Below are positions 54,591 through 63,446 of a DNA stretch of 64,000 nucleotides, in pieces. The position numbers and the translations under genes are program-made. Numbering within the stretch: the stretch's first letter is position 1; each line of letters starts with the position of its first letter. The notes beneath the pieces are model-generated. The model saw only the letters and a program-made list of their open reading frames with translations. It had not been told where the DNA came from and did no database searches. The DNA lies in NCBI RefSeq assembly GCF_005886805.2, contig NZ_CP045429.1, positions 2,946,501 to 3,010,500 on the forward strand, written 5' to 3'. The stretch comes from Pseudoalteromonas rubra. Its GTDB lineage: Bacteria; Pseudomonadota; Gammaproteobacteria; Enterobacterales; Alteromonadaceae.

Positions 54591-57500
54591 AGCGGGTCTC
54601 CTGTGCAAGATCAATAAGGGGAGTCAGCAGATCACTACTCAACTGAACAAACTCAGCTTCACAAGCCTGTAAAGACGGGAAGCTCAAAGCGACATAAGGA
54701 TCTTCACTGTCACCAAACCCTATGTACTGACCACCCACAAATTTATTCAGGGCTTTGCTCATATCTTGCGTTTTACAATATTCGTAACTGGTAGCCGGGA
54801 AAAACGGCACAGCCCGGGTAACCAGCTGGGCATAAAACGCCAGCCATTTTGACAGCTGCTTATGTGCCTCATCATGGCCAAGCGGCGCAAACACAACTTG
54901 CTCGTCCAGCCCATAAATATGAGTTTCTATATCCTGGGTCACGCAGTTAGCTATCAAGTGCATCAGATAGCCACGGATCCGATCTTTACCTTTGATGCTG
55001 GCTGTACGATAAAATACCTGTTTGCTCTGATAGACATTGGCAAGCCAGCCGAGTAACTGGGTTGTACCAATTCGCAGCGATACCTCTATGGGTTCCACAT
55101 GCTCCGTCATAACGTCTTTTAAACGCCCCGACATGGCAGCAACACGCCCTTTGAGCTTTTGCAGTTCCACCACCCCCACATTGGCCTGTGGCAGCTGAGC
55201 TCGCTGCAGCAGCTGGGCTTCAGGCAAAGGGGCATCGTTCAGTTCACTGTGCAAAATTTCATCCAGATATTGATAGCGCGTCAGAGGGTCTAAGGCAAAT
55301 GGTTCACTGTCTGGTGTGTCCTCTTCCAGCATGACCAGACGTACGCCCAGAGTATGCTGATAAAACCAGCGCTGCGGTGCCAGACAAGCGCGCAAAAAAT
55401 CGGGTAATTCCAACTCTTCATCCAACTCAACCTCAATAGCAGACTCGGTGTTCTGTTGCGCCACTTCAGTGTGTTTCTCACTGTTTGACGGACACCAGTT
55501 GGGATTGAAACTGTGCAAAGTGCCTGGCAGATAATGCTGATTGCTGAACGGCTGCAAAGGGGCCTGACGATATACCTGCTCACTGGGTTTGAGTGACTCA
55601 TCAGGATAGCAAAAAGCGCGGTCCAGATATTCGCATAACTCGCTGACCAGAATGGACGGTACCTGAGGCTCATTGTTATAACATGAGCGTCCCAGATAAC
55701 TGATATAGAGATGCTGGCGTGCACTGAGCAACGCTTCTAAAAACAAATAACGGTCATCCAGCTTACGAGAGCGGTCACCTTTACGACGACGCGAATACGG
55801 CACTAAATCAAAACCAATGGGCTGCACTTGTCGCGGATAATCGGCGTCATTCATACCCAACAAGCAAACAACTTTAAACGGCACCGCCCGCATCGGCATC
55901 AGGGTACAAAAGTTCACCGCACCGGCCAAAAACCTTTGTCCGACGCCCTTATCTTTTATTCCCTGACGAACTTGATGCAACACAATTTTAGCGTCAACGG
56001 CACCGGCAAAATCGCCATTCTCATGGTGCTTTTCCAGTCCGTCGATCACCTTATGCAACTGCATCAGATCCCAGCTCTGCTCTGTGTCCTGATCGTAAAA
56101 GTCTGCCAGCATCTGTCTCAACACTGCGCATTTCTCATCGAGCGGTGTTGCGACTAATAGCTGCTCGCGCGCCTGCGCCAGCGCTTCAATAAAAGCAATG
56201 AGCTTGCTCAATGTATTCACTGCCATGCCTTCTACCGCGTCTGCCGGGTATATCTCATTATACGCCGTCAGTTCATCGGCACTGGCAATACCCAAAAGCA
56301 ATCGTTTAAGACCATGCTGCCAGGTATTGAGGGCAATTTCCGGCAATCCATAATCACCTTTATGTTCACCATTGAGTCCCCACTTTACAGCCACCTGCTG
56401 AAGCCAGGTCTGGATCTGAACAAACTCGCTCTGCTCAACAACAAAGCGGTTACTGATGGGTTCAACCCCCAACAGGTCCAGTATATCCGACACACTAAAA
56501 CGACTAAATGGCAGGCCAACCAGTGTTACAAACGAGTTCAGTACAGGCTTTTCTTGATCTATGCTCATATCGGCCAGTGCAAAAGGTATTTTTCTCACCC
56601 CTGATGCACTGCCAAATACGGCTTCAATATAAGGACTATAAGTGCCTACGTCTGGCATCATGACGATGATGTCTTTTGGCGTCAGTGTCGGGTCTTCATG
56701 AAACAAACCCAGCAAATGATCATGCAACAGCTCAACTTCACGCAAAGGGGTATGGCAGTCACACAGTAGTAACGAGCTGTCCGCCTGCTCTATGGTCAGG
56801 CGCCCTTGGGCACTTACGTACCAATTTGGATCATCGACCAGGGATTCCCCCTTAAAAGCAAGTTGATATATTTCCCGCTGTAACTGAGCCAGCAAACTGT
56901 CGCCAAACTGGTCAACAAAGCCATCCAGCCATCGTGCATCTGTTTGTAATAGCTGCTCCAGATAATCTCGGCCTAGCTTACCCCAGGAGGACAACAAGGG
57001 GTTGCCCGTATTGTAATAGCTGGCTTCCCCGGATTGTTTTTGCAGCTGGGCATCCACTGCTGGCCTTACCCGATACTTGGCAAGGATCTTAGCCTGGGTT
57101 TTCTCATCAACCAGATCGCCCCAATAGTGCTCACTGGGATTAAAAAAGAACAGTATGACATCACTCTTTTGCGCCAGTGCAGTAAATATCTCTAACTGGT
57201 TAGTCGCCATGGCAGAAAGACCGAATATGCAGATCCGCTCAGGTAAGGTTGTCGGGTCGGCTTCGGCCAGTTTTGTCAGCAATTGCTGGTGCATATTTGC
57301 CCGGTTATAGGGGCTTTGTCCCAGCTGATGGGTGTGTGCTACCAATATCCGCCACAGATCAGGTTGCCAGGGCGCGATATTAATATCGACATCCTCAAGC
57401 GTATCCATGCCTTGCTCCCACTGTTCTAACCAGTTTGGCCGGTACATCAAATATTGGTCATACACGTCGGCAATTTTCTCACACAACGCAAAGCGCTTTA

Positions 57501-57876
57501 GCTCACTTTGTGACTGGTCACTGGCATCCTCTAGGTAGGCTCTGAGCGGCTCGTAAAGCGGATTTGAGAGCTGCTGTGGCAGCAAAGTGAAAAGCTTCCA
57601 GCTCATGTTATTTTTATTAAACGGCGACTCTTTCGGTACATCTGGCAAAAACTGTTGATACAGCTGCCAGATAAAGCTCAGTGGCAACGGAAACTCAACC
57701 TGTGCGGCATACCCAATATCCCGGCTCAGTCCATTCTTGAGCCACTGAGACATACCTGGCGACTGCACCAGTACAATGTCATTGGCAAAAGGATCCGTAA
57801 GCGGAGCCTGCTTCAATAATGTCGTAAATTGCGCTTGAAGGGCTTCCATGCGATTTGATTGGATTATATGCAACAT
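54577..57876 (-). CDS. recC: Exodeoxyribonuclease V gamma subunit RecC
   Basis: A 1099-residue protein beginning MLHIIQSNRMEALQAQF, the RecC start. The inactive helicase-like fold has VQSPGMSQWLKNGLSRDIGYAAQVEFPLPLSFIWQLYQQFLP. Later segments include GLSAMATNQLEIFTALAQKSDVILFFFNPSEHYWGDL and LLGMNDADYPRQVQPIGFDLV. RecC recognises Chi and splits the duplex. In E. coli ptrA lies between recC and recB; here they overlap directly, as in many other gammaproteobacteria. Confidence 0.96.
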   Translation of the reverse strand: MLHIIQSNRMEALQAQFTTLLKQAPLTDPFANDIVLVQSPGMSQWLKNGLSRDIGYAAQVEFPLPLSFIWQLYQQFLPDVPKESPFNKNNMSWKLFTLLPQQLSNPLYEPLRAYLEDASDQSQSELKRFALCEKIADVYDQYLMYRPNWLEQWEQGMDTLEDVDINIAPWQPDLWRILVAHTHQLGQSPYNRANMHQQLLTKLAEADPTTLPERICIFGLSAMATNQLEIFTALAQKSDVILFFFNPSEHYWGDLVDEKTQAKILAKYRVRPAVDAQLQKQSGEASYYNTGNPLLSSWGKLGRDYLEQLLQTDARWLDGFVDQFGDSLLAQLQREIYQLAFKGESLVDDPNWYVSAQGRLTIEQADSSLLLCDCHTPLREVELLHDHLLGLFHEDPTLTPKDIIVMMPDVGTYSPYIEAVFGSASGVRKIPFALADMSIDQEKPVLNSFVTLVGLPFSRFSVSDILDLLGVEPISNRFVVEQSEFVQIQTWLQQVAVKWGLNGEHKGDYGLPEIALNTWQHGLKRLLLGIASADELTAYNEIYPADAVEGMAVNTLSKLIAFIEALAQAREQLLVATPLDEKCAVLRQMLADFYDQDTEQSWDLMQLHKVIDGLEKHHENGDFAGAVDAKIVLHQVRQGIKDKGVGQRFLAGAVNFCTLMPMRAVPFKVVCLLGMNDADYPRQVQPIGFDLVPYSRRRKGDRSRKLDDRYLFLEALLSARQHLYISYLGRSCYNNEPQVPSILVSELCEYLDRAFCYPDESLKPSEQVYRQAPLQPFSNQHYLPGTLHSFNPNWCPSNSEKHTEVAQQNTESAIEVELDEELELPDFLRACLAPQRWFYQHTLGVRLVMLEEDTPDSEPFALDPLTRYQYLDEILHSELNDAPLPEAQLLQRAQLPQANVGVVELQKLKGRVAAMSGRLKDVMTEHVEPIEVSLRIGTTQLLGWLANVYQSKQVFYRTASIKGKDRIRGYLMHLIANCVTQDIETHIYGLDEQVVFAPLGHDEAHKQLSKWLAFYAQLVTRAVPFFPATSYEYCKTQDMSKALNKFVGGQYIGFGDSEDPYVALSFPSLQACEAEFVQLSSDLLTPLIDLAQETRYETA

Positions 57877-57991
57877 AATGATGTCTCTGGCTTTTTAACC
57901 AAGTATTCGGGCTTTGGTCAGTGTAAGAGATTTCGCAGGCCAATATCAACGTGCCTGATTGCCTGTAACCTGAGGAAAATGAGTCAAGGGC

Positions 57992-58015
57992 GCGGTAACT
58001 GAATGGTGTTACCGC
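57992..58015 (-). terminator. Possible hairpin terminator after the diguanylate cyclase gene
   Basis: GCGGTAAC/GTTACCGC 8-bp stem, 17 bp past the stop codon on the minus strand. No T-tract follows, so termination would need Rho or the hairpin only stabilises the end. Confidence 0.35.
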
Positions 58016-58031
58016 TGAATGTGCGAGCCGC

Positions 58032-59060
58032 TTAAAACAAGTCGATCCCGGAGCCTTCGTCATGGCGCTCCAGTTTATGTTCATTTAACAGCGCCTCAAA
58101 GAATGCCAGCTGGTCACGACCATTTTCTTTCGCATAGTACAAAGCTCTGTCTGCATTCTCCAATACATTGATTGGGAAATCATAAGGGCTGATCCGCGCA
58201 AGCCCGGCACTCACCGTAAGCTTCTTAACAAACGGAAAGTGCGTATTACGAATAAGCGCTAAGAACTTTTCTAGTTTTGCCTCAATGGACGCCTGATCCG
58301 TGGGTTCAAACACTAAGACAAACTCTTCGCCACCAAAGCGAAATAACAAGTCCGTTGAACGGAAGAACTGTTGCATTTTTTGCGTAACCAACAGGAGCAC
58401 TTCATCGCCGCAGACATGACCATAGTTGTCGTTCACTTGTTTAAAGTGATCTATGTCTACCATAGCTAACCAGGATGTGGCGCCCTGATGGAATGTCCGT
58501 GGGTCCTGATCATCGCGAATGTGGCGATTTTGTTTTATGACTTGCTTCTCTAGCAGCTGCTTGAGTTTCTTTTCAAAGGTCTGACGATTCAATAACCCAG
58601 TTAGCTTGTCCCGCTCATTTTCGTGCAATATAGTCAGATAATTTTCGTAAATGCGCACAAAGGCGTTAAGCAGTACCTGCTCACTGCTATTCAGACCACC
58701 TGAGTGCACTTCTATCGCGCCTACCGGTGTTTCATGAATGTTGATAGGCAACCAGCGCTTTTCTATGCCATCGGCGCTTTGCACCGTAATGATACAGGAC
58801 GACTGCAAACAAGAAATCAGCTCAGACTGAGGCTGCTCAATCACTTGCCTGTCGAGCCATTCAAATTCCCGCTCACCATGCATGGTTAATCCAATGCTTC
58901 GCTCTACCGCAAGGTCTTCCTGAGTATTAAAGTTTTTATACACACACAAATGCTTACACCCTACCAGCTCCTGAATCGTCGAAAGCAGGCTGTACTCGAG
59001 TGAATCTATGTCTCTTGTTTTTGTTATTTTGATGACTGAATTGAGTAGTTCTTCTTGCAT
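58032..59060 (-). CDS. GAF-GGDEF diguanylate cyclase
   Basis: A 342-residue cytoplasmic protein. An N-terminal GAF-like domain (about 1-150: SLEYSLLSTIQELVGCKHLCVYKNF) is followed by a GGDEF domain with the N-terminal DKLTGLLNRQTFEKKL. The active site is LLFRFGGEEFVLVFEP, preceded five residues earlier by RSTD, a complete RxxD inhibitory site. It should make cyclic di-GMP and be product-inhibited. The signal sensed by the GAF domain is unknown. No EAL domain is present. Confidence 0.92.
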   Translation of the reverse strand: MQEELLNSVIKITKTRDIDSLEYSLLSTIQELVGCKHLCVYKNFNTQEDLAVERSIGLTMHGEREFEWLDRQVIEQPQSELISCLQSSCIITVQSADGIEKRWLPINIHETPVGAIEVHSGGLNSSEQVLLNAFVRIYENYLTILHENERDKLTGLLNRQTFEKKLKQLLEKQVIKQNRHIRDDQDPRTFHQGATSWLAMVDIDHFKQVNDNYGHVCGDEVLLLVTQKMQQFFRSTDLLFRFGGEEFVLVFEPTDQASIEAKLEKFLALIRNTHFPFVKKLTVSAGLARISPYDFPINVLENADRALYYAKENGRDQLAFFEALLNEHKLERHDEGSGIDLF

Positions 59061-59179
59061 TGGATATTCGCAGACTCGATTAATGCCGAATATAGTAACG
59101 GCTTTTTAGCCAACTGTGTACTACCAAGTATAACGTCACCAGAAACTATTAGGCGCCAAGACAGGGAAAAGTAAAACGC

Positions 59180-59207
59180 AAAAAGGCGTCCGATGGACGC
59201 CTTTTTT
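59180..59207 (-). terminator. Terminator of the tRNA-Ser gene
   Basis: GGCGTCC-ATC-GGACGCC stem (59185-59201) with TTTTT following on the minus strand (59180-59184) and a T run on the plus side too. It is 16 bp past the tRNA 3' end. Confidence 0.88.
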
Positions 59208-59217
59208 AAATTAGGAA

Positions 59218-59310
59218 TGGCGGAGAGAGAGGGAGTCGAACCCTCGATACGCTATAAACGTATACACGAGTTCCAGTCGTGCGCCTTAAGCCACTCAGCC
59301 ATCTCTCCGC
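59218..59310 (-). tRNA. tRNA-Ser (anticodon GGA)
   Basis: A 93-nt class II tRNA with encoded CCA. The acceptor stem is GCGGAGA paired with the complementary TCTCCGC. The anticodon stem CACGA/TCGTG holds the loop CTGGAAC, giving anticodon GGA (reads UCC/UCU). A long variable arm (TATACGTTTATAGCGTAT) confirms the serine class. GTTCGACTC is the T loop. Confidence 0.97.
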
Positions 59311-59417
59311 ACTGTAGCACCGCTAAGGTGCGGCGCTAATACTATGAAAAGTGTACCACTTTAGCAAGTAATTTTTGTAAAAACACGGCTAAGTGCTTAG
59401 TATCTAAGCAACTTGAC

Positions 59418-60461
59418 CTACTTTTGCAAACTTGCTGAGAAGTCCAGCATGCGATTCAATGAGCGCAAAGCACCTTCACGTAGTTCCATATCAACGAAGA
59501 CTTCTTTGCCACTTGGATCGATCAACGCTTCTTCTATGGCTTTGAGACCATTCATCGCCATCCACGGACAATGCGCACAGCTCTTACAGGTTGCGCCTTC
59601 ACCCGCAGTAGGTGCTTCAAAGAATTCTTTTTCAGGACACAGTTGCTGCATTTTGTAAAAAATACCGCGGTCAGTCGCAACGATAAACTTCTGATTTGGC
59701 ATATCCTGTGCAGCTTTAATCAACTGGCTTGTTGAACCAACGGCATCTGCTAGGTCAACAATTTCAGCCGGCGATTCAGGGTGTACCAACACTGCAGCAT
59801 CCGGATGCAATGCCTTCATGTCTTTCAGTGCCTTGGTTTTGAACTCATCGTGAACGATACAGGCACCGTTCCACATGATCATATCCGCGCCGGTTTTCTT
59901 TTGAATGTAAGAACCCAGGTGTTTATCCGGGCCCCAGATAATTTTCTCACCTTCAGAATCCAGGTGCTCTACAATCTCAAGTGCACATGACGAAGTCACA
60001 ATCCAGTCAGCACGCGCTTTCACCGCGGTTGAAGTGTTTGCATACACAACCACTTTTCTGTCCGGGTGTTGATCACAAAATGCAGAAAACGCATCGATAG
60101 GACAGCCTACATCCAGTGAACAGGTTGCTGCCAGAGTTGGCATAACAACGGTTTTTTCTGGTGTCAGGATCTTGGCCGTTTCACCCATGAAGCGTACACC
60201 AGCAACGATGATCATATCAGCATCTTGTTGCTTGGCACCAAAACGTGCCATTTCCAGTGAATCAGCGACACATCCGCCCGTTTCTTCAGCCAGAGCCTGA
60301 ATCTCGGGATCGGTATAGTAATGGGCAACCAAAACAGCGTTCTTTTCTTTTAACAACGCTTTAATTCTGGCTTTATATTCGACTTGTTCCTGCTTAGTTA
60401 AAGGGGCAGGTTTTGGAGGAAAAATATAATCCTCCGGCATAATTTGTTCTGCTAGACTCAT
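59418..60461 (-). CDS. nadA: Quinolinate synthase NadA
   Basis: A 347-residue [4Fe-4S] enzyme condensing iminoaspartate with dihydroxyacetone phosphate in NAD synthesis. Cluster cysteines are in [28 protein letters not shown] and [16 protein letters not shown]. The substrate motifs are [32 protein letters not shown] and [21 protein letters not shown] chose ATG 60461 (GAGAGA before it); a GTG at 60473 adds four residues. The order tolB-pal-cpoB-tRNA-Lys-nadA is the same as in E. coli. Confidence 0.97.
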   Translation of the reverse strand: MSLAEQIMPEDYIFPPKPAPLTKQEQVEYKARIKALLKEKNAVLVAHYYTDPEIQALAEETGGCVADSLEMARFGAKQQDADMIIVAGVRFMGETAKILTPEKTVVMPTLAATCSLDVGCPIDAFSAFCDQHPDRKVVVYANTSTAVKARADWIVTSSCALEIVEHLDSEGEKIIWGPDKHLGSYIQKKTGADMIMWNGACIVHDEFKTKALKDMKALHPDAAVLVHPESPAEIVDLADAVGSTSQLIKAAQDMPNQKFIVATDRGIFYKMQQLCPEKEFFEAPTAGEGATCKSCAHCPWMAMNGLKAIEEALIDPSGKEVFVDMELREGALRSLNRMLDFSASLQK

Positions 60462-60500
60462 TCTCTCGACCACTAGTCCACATATACGGGATATCCGCGA

Positions 60501-60529
60501 ATTATACGAAAATCGGGGCGATAATCCTA
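60501..60529 (-). promoter_or_regulatory. nadA promoter
   Basis: A consensus -10 TATAAT (60501-60506) with a weak -35 TAGGAT 17 bp upstream on the minus strand. The transcript would start near 60494, giving a leader of about 33 nt. The palindrome GGATATCC lies in this leader. Confidence 0.5.
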
Positions 60530-60592
60530 GTTGAAGTCGATATTTTGAAGGAATATTTAAAAGATTATGATAAAGGAGAGAAGTAACAAGAA

Positions 60593-60668
60593 TGGTGGGT
60601 CATGATGGACTCGAACCATCGACCAATGGATTAAAAGTCCACTGCTCTACCAACTGAGCTAATGACCC
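60593..60668 (-). tRNA. tRNA-Lys (UUU), copy 1 (promoter-distal)
   Basis: A 76-nt tRNA with encoded CCA. Acceptor GGGTCAT/ATGACCC, anticodon loop CTTTTAA (anticodon TTT) and T loop TTCGAGT. The same sequence occurs in all eight copies of the array. It is the last gene in the direction of transcription, nearest nadA. Confidence 0.98.
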
Positions 60669-60704
60669 GCTCGACGATACTTAAATAATACACCAAATTT
60701 GAAA

Positions 60705-60780
60705 TGGTGGGTCATGATGGACTCGAACCATCGACCAATGGATTAAAAGTCCACTGCTCTACCAACTGAGCTAATGACCC
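60705..60780 (-). tRNA. tRNA-Lys (UUU), copy 2
   Basis: Identical 76-nt copy with anticodon TTT; first member of the perfect 232-bp repeat unit (60705-60936). Confidence 0.98.
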
Positions 60781-60936
60781 GCTCGGTGTTAAAGTGCCAT
60801 TAAGTCATCCTGACGATTGGGCCCGGCTTGTCGTCCTGACTCGCGTTCGAAAACTGCGAAGCTGTGCTTCGTTTTTCTCACCCAACTGAGCTAATGACCC
60901 GCTCGAAGATACTTAAGTAATACACCAAATTTGAAA

Positions 60937-61012
60937 TGGTGGGTCATGATGGACTCGAACCATCGACCAATGGATTAAAAGTCCACTGCTCTACCAACTG
61001 AGCTAATGACCC
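60937..61012 (-). tRNA. tRNA-Lys (UUU), copy 3
   Basis: Identical 76-nt copy with anticodon TTT; second perfect 232-bp unit (60937-61168). Confidence 0.98.
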
Positions 61013-61168
61013 GCTCGGTGTTAAAGTGCCATTAAGTCATCCTGACGATTGGGCCCGGCTTGTCGTCCTGACTCGCGTTCGAAAACTGCGAAGCTGTGCT
61101 TCGTTTTTCTCACCCAACTGAGCTAATGACCCGCTCGAAGATACTTAAGTAATACACCAAATTTGAAA

Positions 61169-61244
61169 TGGTGGGTCATGATGGACTCGAACCATCGACC
61201 AATGGATTAAAAGTCCACTGCTCTACCAACTGAGCTAATGACCC
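61169..61244 (-). tRNA. tRNA-Lys (UUU), copy 4
   Basis: Identical 76-nt copy with anticodon TTT; third perfect 232-bp unit (61169-61400). Confidence 0.98.
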
Positions 61245-61400
61245 GCTCGGTGTTAAAGTGCCATTAAGTCATCCTGACGATTGGGCCCGGCTTGTCGTCC
61301 TGACTCGCGTTCGAAAACTGCGAAGCTGTGCTTCGTTTTTCTCACCCAACTGAGCTAATGACCCGCTCGAAGATACTTAAGTAATACACCAAATTTGAAA

Positions 61401-61476
61401 TGGTGGGTCATGATGGACTCGAACCATCGACCAATGGATTAAAAGTCCACTGCTCTACCAACTGAGCTAATGACCC
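61401..61476 (-). tRNA. tRNA-Lys (UUU), copy 5
   Basis: Identical tRNA, but its following spacer (61477-61644, 168 nt) is a diverged version of the 156-nt spacer of copies 2-4, with a 12-nt insertion and several base changes. Confidence 0.98.
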
Positions 61477-61644
61477 GCTCGGTGTTAAAGTGCCATTAAA
61501 TCGTCCTGAAGATTGGGCACGGCTATCGGTTAGCGTCGTCGTCCTGACTCGCGTTCGAAAACTGCGAAGCGGTGCTTCGTTTTTCTCGCCCAACTGAGCT
61601 AATGACCCGCTCGAAGATACTTAAGTAATACATCAAATTTGAAA

Positions 61645-61720
61645 TGGTGGGTCATGATGGACTCGAACCATCGACCAATGGATTAAAAGTCCACTGCTCT
61701 ACCAACTGAGCTAATGACCC
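61645..61720 (-). tRNA. tRNA-Lys (UUU), copy 6
   Basis: Identical 76-nt copy with anticodon TTT, separated from copy 7 by a short spacer without the tRNA fragment. Confidence 0.98.
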
Positions 61721-61755
61721 GCTCGAAGATACTTAAGTAATGCACCAAATTTGAA

Positions 61756-61831
61756 TGGTGGGTCATGATGGACTCGAACCATCGACCAATGGATTAAAAG
61801 TCCACTGCTCTACCAACTGAGCTAATGACCC
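61756..61831 (-). tRNA. tRNA-Lys (UUU), copy 7
   Basis: Identical 76-nt copy with anticodon TTT; 35-nt spacers on both sides. Confidence 0.98.
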
Positions 61832-61866
61832 GCTCGGAGTTACTTAAGTTATAGACCAAATTTGAA

Positions 61867-61942
61867 TGGTGGGTCATGATGGACTCGAACCATCGACCAA
61901 TGGATTAAAAGTCCACTGCTCTACCAACTGAGCTAATGACCC
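61867..61942 (-). tRNA. tRNA-Lys (UUU), copy 8 (promoter-proximal)
   Basis: Identical 76-nt copy with anticodon TTT, the first in the transcript. The predicted promoter lies about 55 bp upstream. Confidence 0.98.
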
Positions 61943-61997
61943 ACTAAATTGTTTCGCTGCAAGAAGTGTGTAACACTATCGGCTGCTGCGGGCGCTT

Positions 61998-62025
61998 ATA
62001 ATACTTATTTAAAAATCTTGTGCAA
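61998..62025 (-). promoter_or_regulatory. Promoter of the tRNA-Lys operon
   Basis: On the minus strand TTGCAC (62020-62025), 16 bp, TATTAT (61998-62003), followed by the GC-rich discriminator AAGCGCCCGC. A GC-rich discriminator after the -10 box is typical of stable-RNA promoters under stringent (ppGpp) control. Confidence 0.65.
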
Positions 62026-62100
62026 CCGAAATCGCCTGTTTTTTTCAATTTTCGCGTCTAAGCGCCTAATTTTAAATCACTCTGAGAAAAATTCAGCCAT

Positions 62101-62856
62101 TTATATTTCGCTGAGTCGTTCTGTCGCCAGTTTTGCCGCTGTGGTACTGGGGTATTCTTTAATTAAATTCTCAAACAGAACCTTTGCTTCAGCAGATTGC
62201 CCCACTTTTTGTAGTAAGGTTCCCAGCTTTAACATCGCATCAGGTCGCTTATTTGAGTCAGCAAACTGATCAACCACTGTACGGAAGTGCACCATGGCCT
62301 GAGCATCCTGATTCTTGATAGACTGAAGCTGACCCAACCAGTAATGTGCATTAGGAATATAGACAGAATTTGGGAACTGCTTTAAGAAGCCTTCAAATTC
62401 AGGAATAGCAGCATCGTAGCGCTTATCTTTCATGATCAAAGCAACCGCTCTGTCATAGGCTTCATTTTCAGATAAGTCCGTGCTCACAGCCTGCGCAGTT
62501 GCACTATCAGGCGTCACAACGGGTTGCAGCTGCTTGCTTTGCTCATAGACTTGGGTGACACGTGTTTCGATTTCCTGGTACAGCTCACGTTGGCGCTGCA
62601 GTACTTTTTCGAGCTTGTAACTTTGTTCCTCTGTCACACCACGGATCTGGCTCACTTCGTCCTGAAGTTGATCAAGTTGCGTTTGCAGCTCAGCCTGGAT
62701 CAGGTTGCGGTTACGCATTAAATTTTCAAGCACAGACAAACGTTGTTCAATAGTTTGGGTAGCACCAGCAGCATCAGATACAGCAGCGGGAGCTGCCCAC
62801 AATTGGGAGCTCCCGCTGACTAAGATGATGGCTGCCAAAATAGTATTCGGCTTCAT
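62101..62856 (-). CDS. cpoB: Cell division coordinator CpoB (YbgF)
   Basis: A 251-residue periplasmic protein. The signal peptide ends LWAAP, followed by a trimeric coiled coil (about 35-105) and a C-terminal TPR domain (about 130-250: AYDRAVALIMKDKRYDAAIPEFEGFLKQFPNSVYIPNAHYWLGQL). CpoB links Tol-Pal constriction of the outer membrane to PBP1b activity. It is the last gene of the tolB-pal-cpoB set, 15 bp after pal. Confidence 0.95.
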   Translation of the reverse strand: MKPNTILAAIILVSGSSQLWAAPAAVSDAAGATQTIEQRLSVLENLMRNRNLIQAELQTQLDQLQDEVSQIRGVTEEQSYKLEKVLQRQRELYQEIETRVTQVYEQSKQLQPVVTPDSATAQAVSTDLSENEAYDRAVALIMKDKRYDAAIPEFEGFLKQFPNSVYIPNAHYWLGQLQSIKNQDAQAMVHFRTVVDQFADSNKRPDAMLKLGTLLQKVGQSAEAKVLFENLIKEYPSTTAAKLATERLSEI

Positions 62857-62871
62857 AGCATCTCTTTACAA

Positions 62872-63405
62872 TTAGTATACCAGTACCGCACGGCGGTTCT
62901 TAGCAAAAGCTTCTTCGTTGCGCGCTTTGTCCATTGGTTTCTCTTCACCATAGCTTACAACAGAAATCTGGCTGTCAGATACACCCAGGCTCTGCAGATA
63001 CTTAGCAACGGCTTTACCACGGCTTTCGCCCAATGCGATGTTATACTCAGGTGTACCACGCTCATCGGCATGACCTTCAATCAGTACTTTTACGCTTGGG
63101 TTTTTAACCAGGAAATCAGCGTGTGCTTGTAGCAGCTCCACAAATTCGCTGCGTACAGTAGACCGGTCAAAGTCGAAGTATACGATCTGCTCTTGACGCA
63201 ACGCTTCATACTTTTCTTTCAGTAGCTCTTCTGCTGATTTTTGGCGTGTTGCTGTGTTCACATCAACGTTGCTGCCATTGTTTGCAGTAGCTGCGTTTGT
63301 TTCGCTGCCAGCACCTTCACCTGTGCCCGATGAAGAGCTACATGCAGCCAGCGTCATCACAGGCAACGCGACCAAAAGGGCCTTGAGAGTTTTGTTAAGT
63401 TGCAT
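62872..63405 (-). CDS. pal: Peptidoglycan-associated lipoprotein Pal
   Basis: A 177-residue outer-membrane lipoprotein; lipobox MTLAACSSS (Cys about 21). The OmpA-like peptidoglycan-binding domain follows: IVYFDFDRSTVRSEFVELLQAHADFL, then VLIEGHADERGTPEYNIALGESRGKAVAKYLQSLG and VSYGEEKPMDKARNEEAFAKNRRAVLVY. I chose ATG 63405 because the signal peptide begins there; the longest frame starts 21 codons upstream inside tolB. It anchors the outer membrane to peptidoglycan and binds TolB. Confidence 0.96.
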   Translation of the reverse strand: MQLNKTLKALLVALPVMTLAACSSSSGTGEGAGSETNAATANNGSNVDVNTATRQKSAEELLKEKYEALRQEQIVYFDFDRSTVRSEFVELLQAHADFLVKNPSVKVLIEGHADERGTPEYNIALGESRGKAVAKYLQSLGVSDSQISVVSYGEEKPMDKARNEEAFAKNRRAVLVY

Positions 63406-63446
63406 CGAGTATATTCCTATATCTTTTATAAGTCTTACCAGCAAAA

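Larger units (their letters stand above)
60705..61644 (-). repeat. 232-bp tRNA-Lys tandem repeat with 5' tRNA fragments
   Basis: Three perfectly identical 232-bp units (60705-60936, 60937-61168, 61169-61400) plus one diverged 244-bp unit (61401-61644). Each holds a complete tRNA-Lys and a 156-168 nt spacer. Each spacer carries a 20-nt copy of the tRNA 5' end (acceptor strand plus D-arm start) at 60881-60900, 61113-61132, 61345-61364 and 61589-61608. The fragment is followed (on the tRNA strand) by unrelated sequence with the hairpin CGAAGC/GCTTCG. On the plus strand that hairpin is followed by TTTTT, so it would work as a terminator against opposite transcription. Confidence 0.95.

Noticed and set aside
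57779..58084. 101-codon minus-strand frame between the diguanylate cyclase and recC
   Set aside because: It overlaps both flanking genes in another frame and shows no coding features.
61408..61593. 61-codon frame inside the tRNA-Lys array
   Set aside because: It runs through a tRNA gene and spacer and is produced by the repeat.
60593..61942. CRISPR-like regular repeats
   Set aside because: The repeated unit is a complete tRNA gene with tRNA secondary structure; the spacers are themselves repeated and no cas gene is present.
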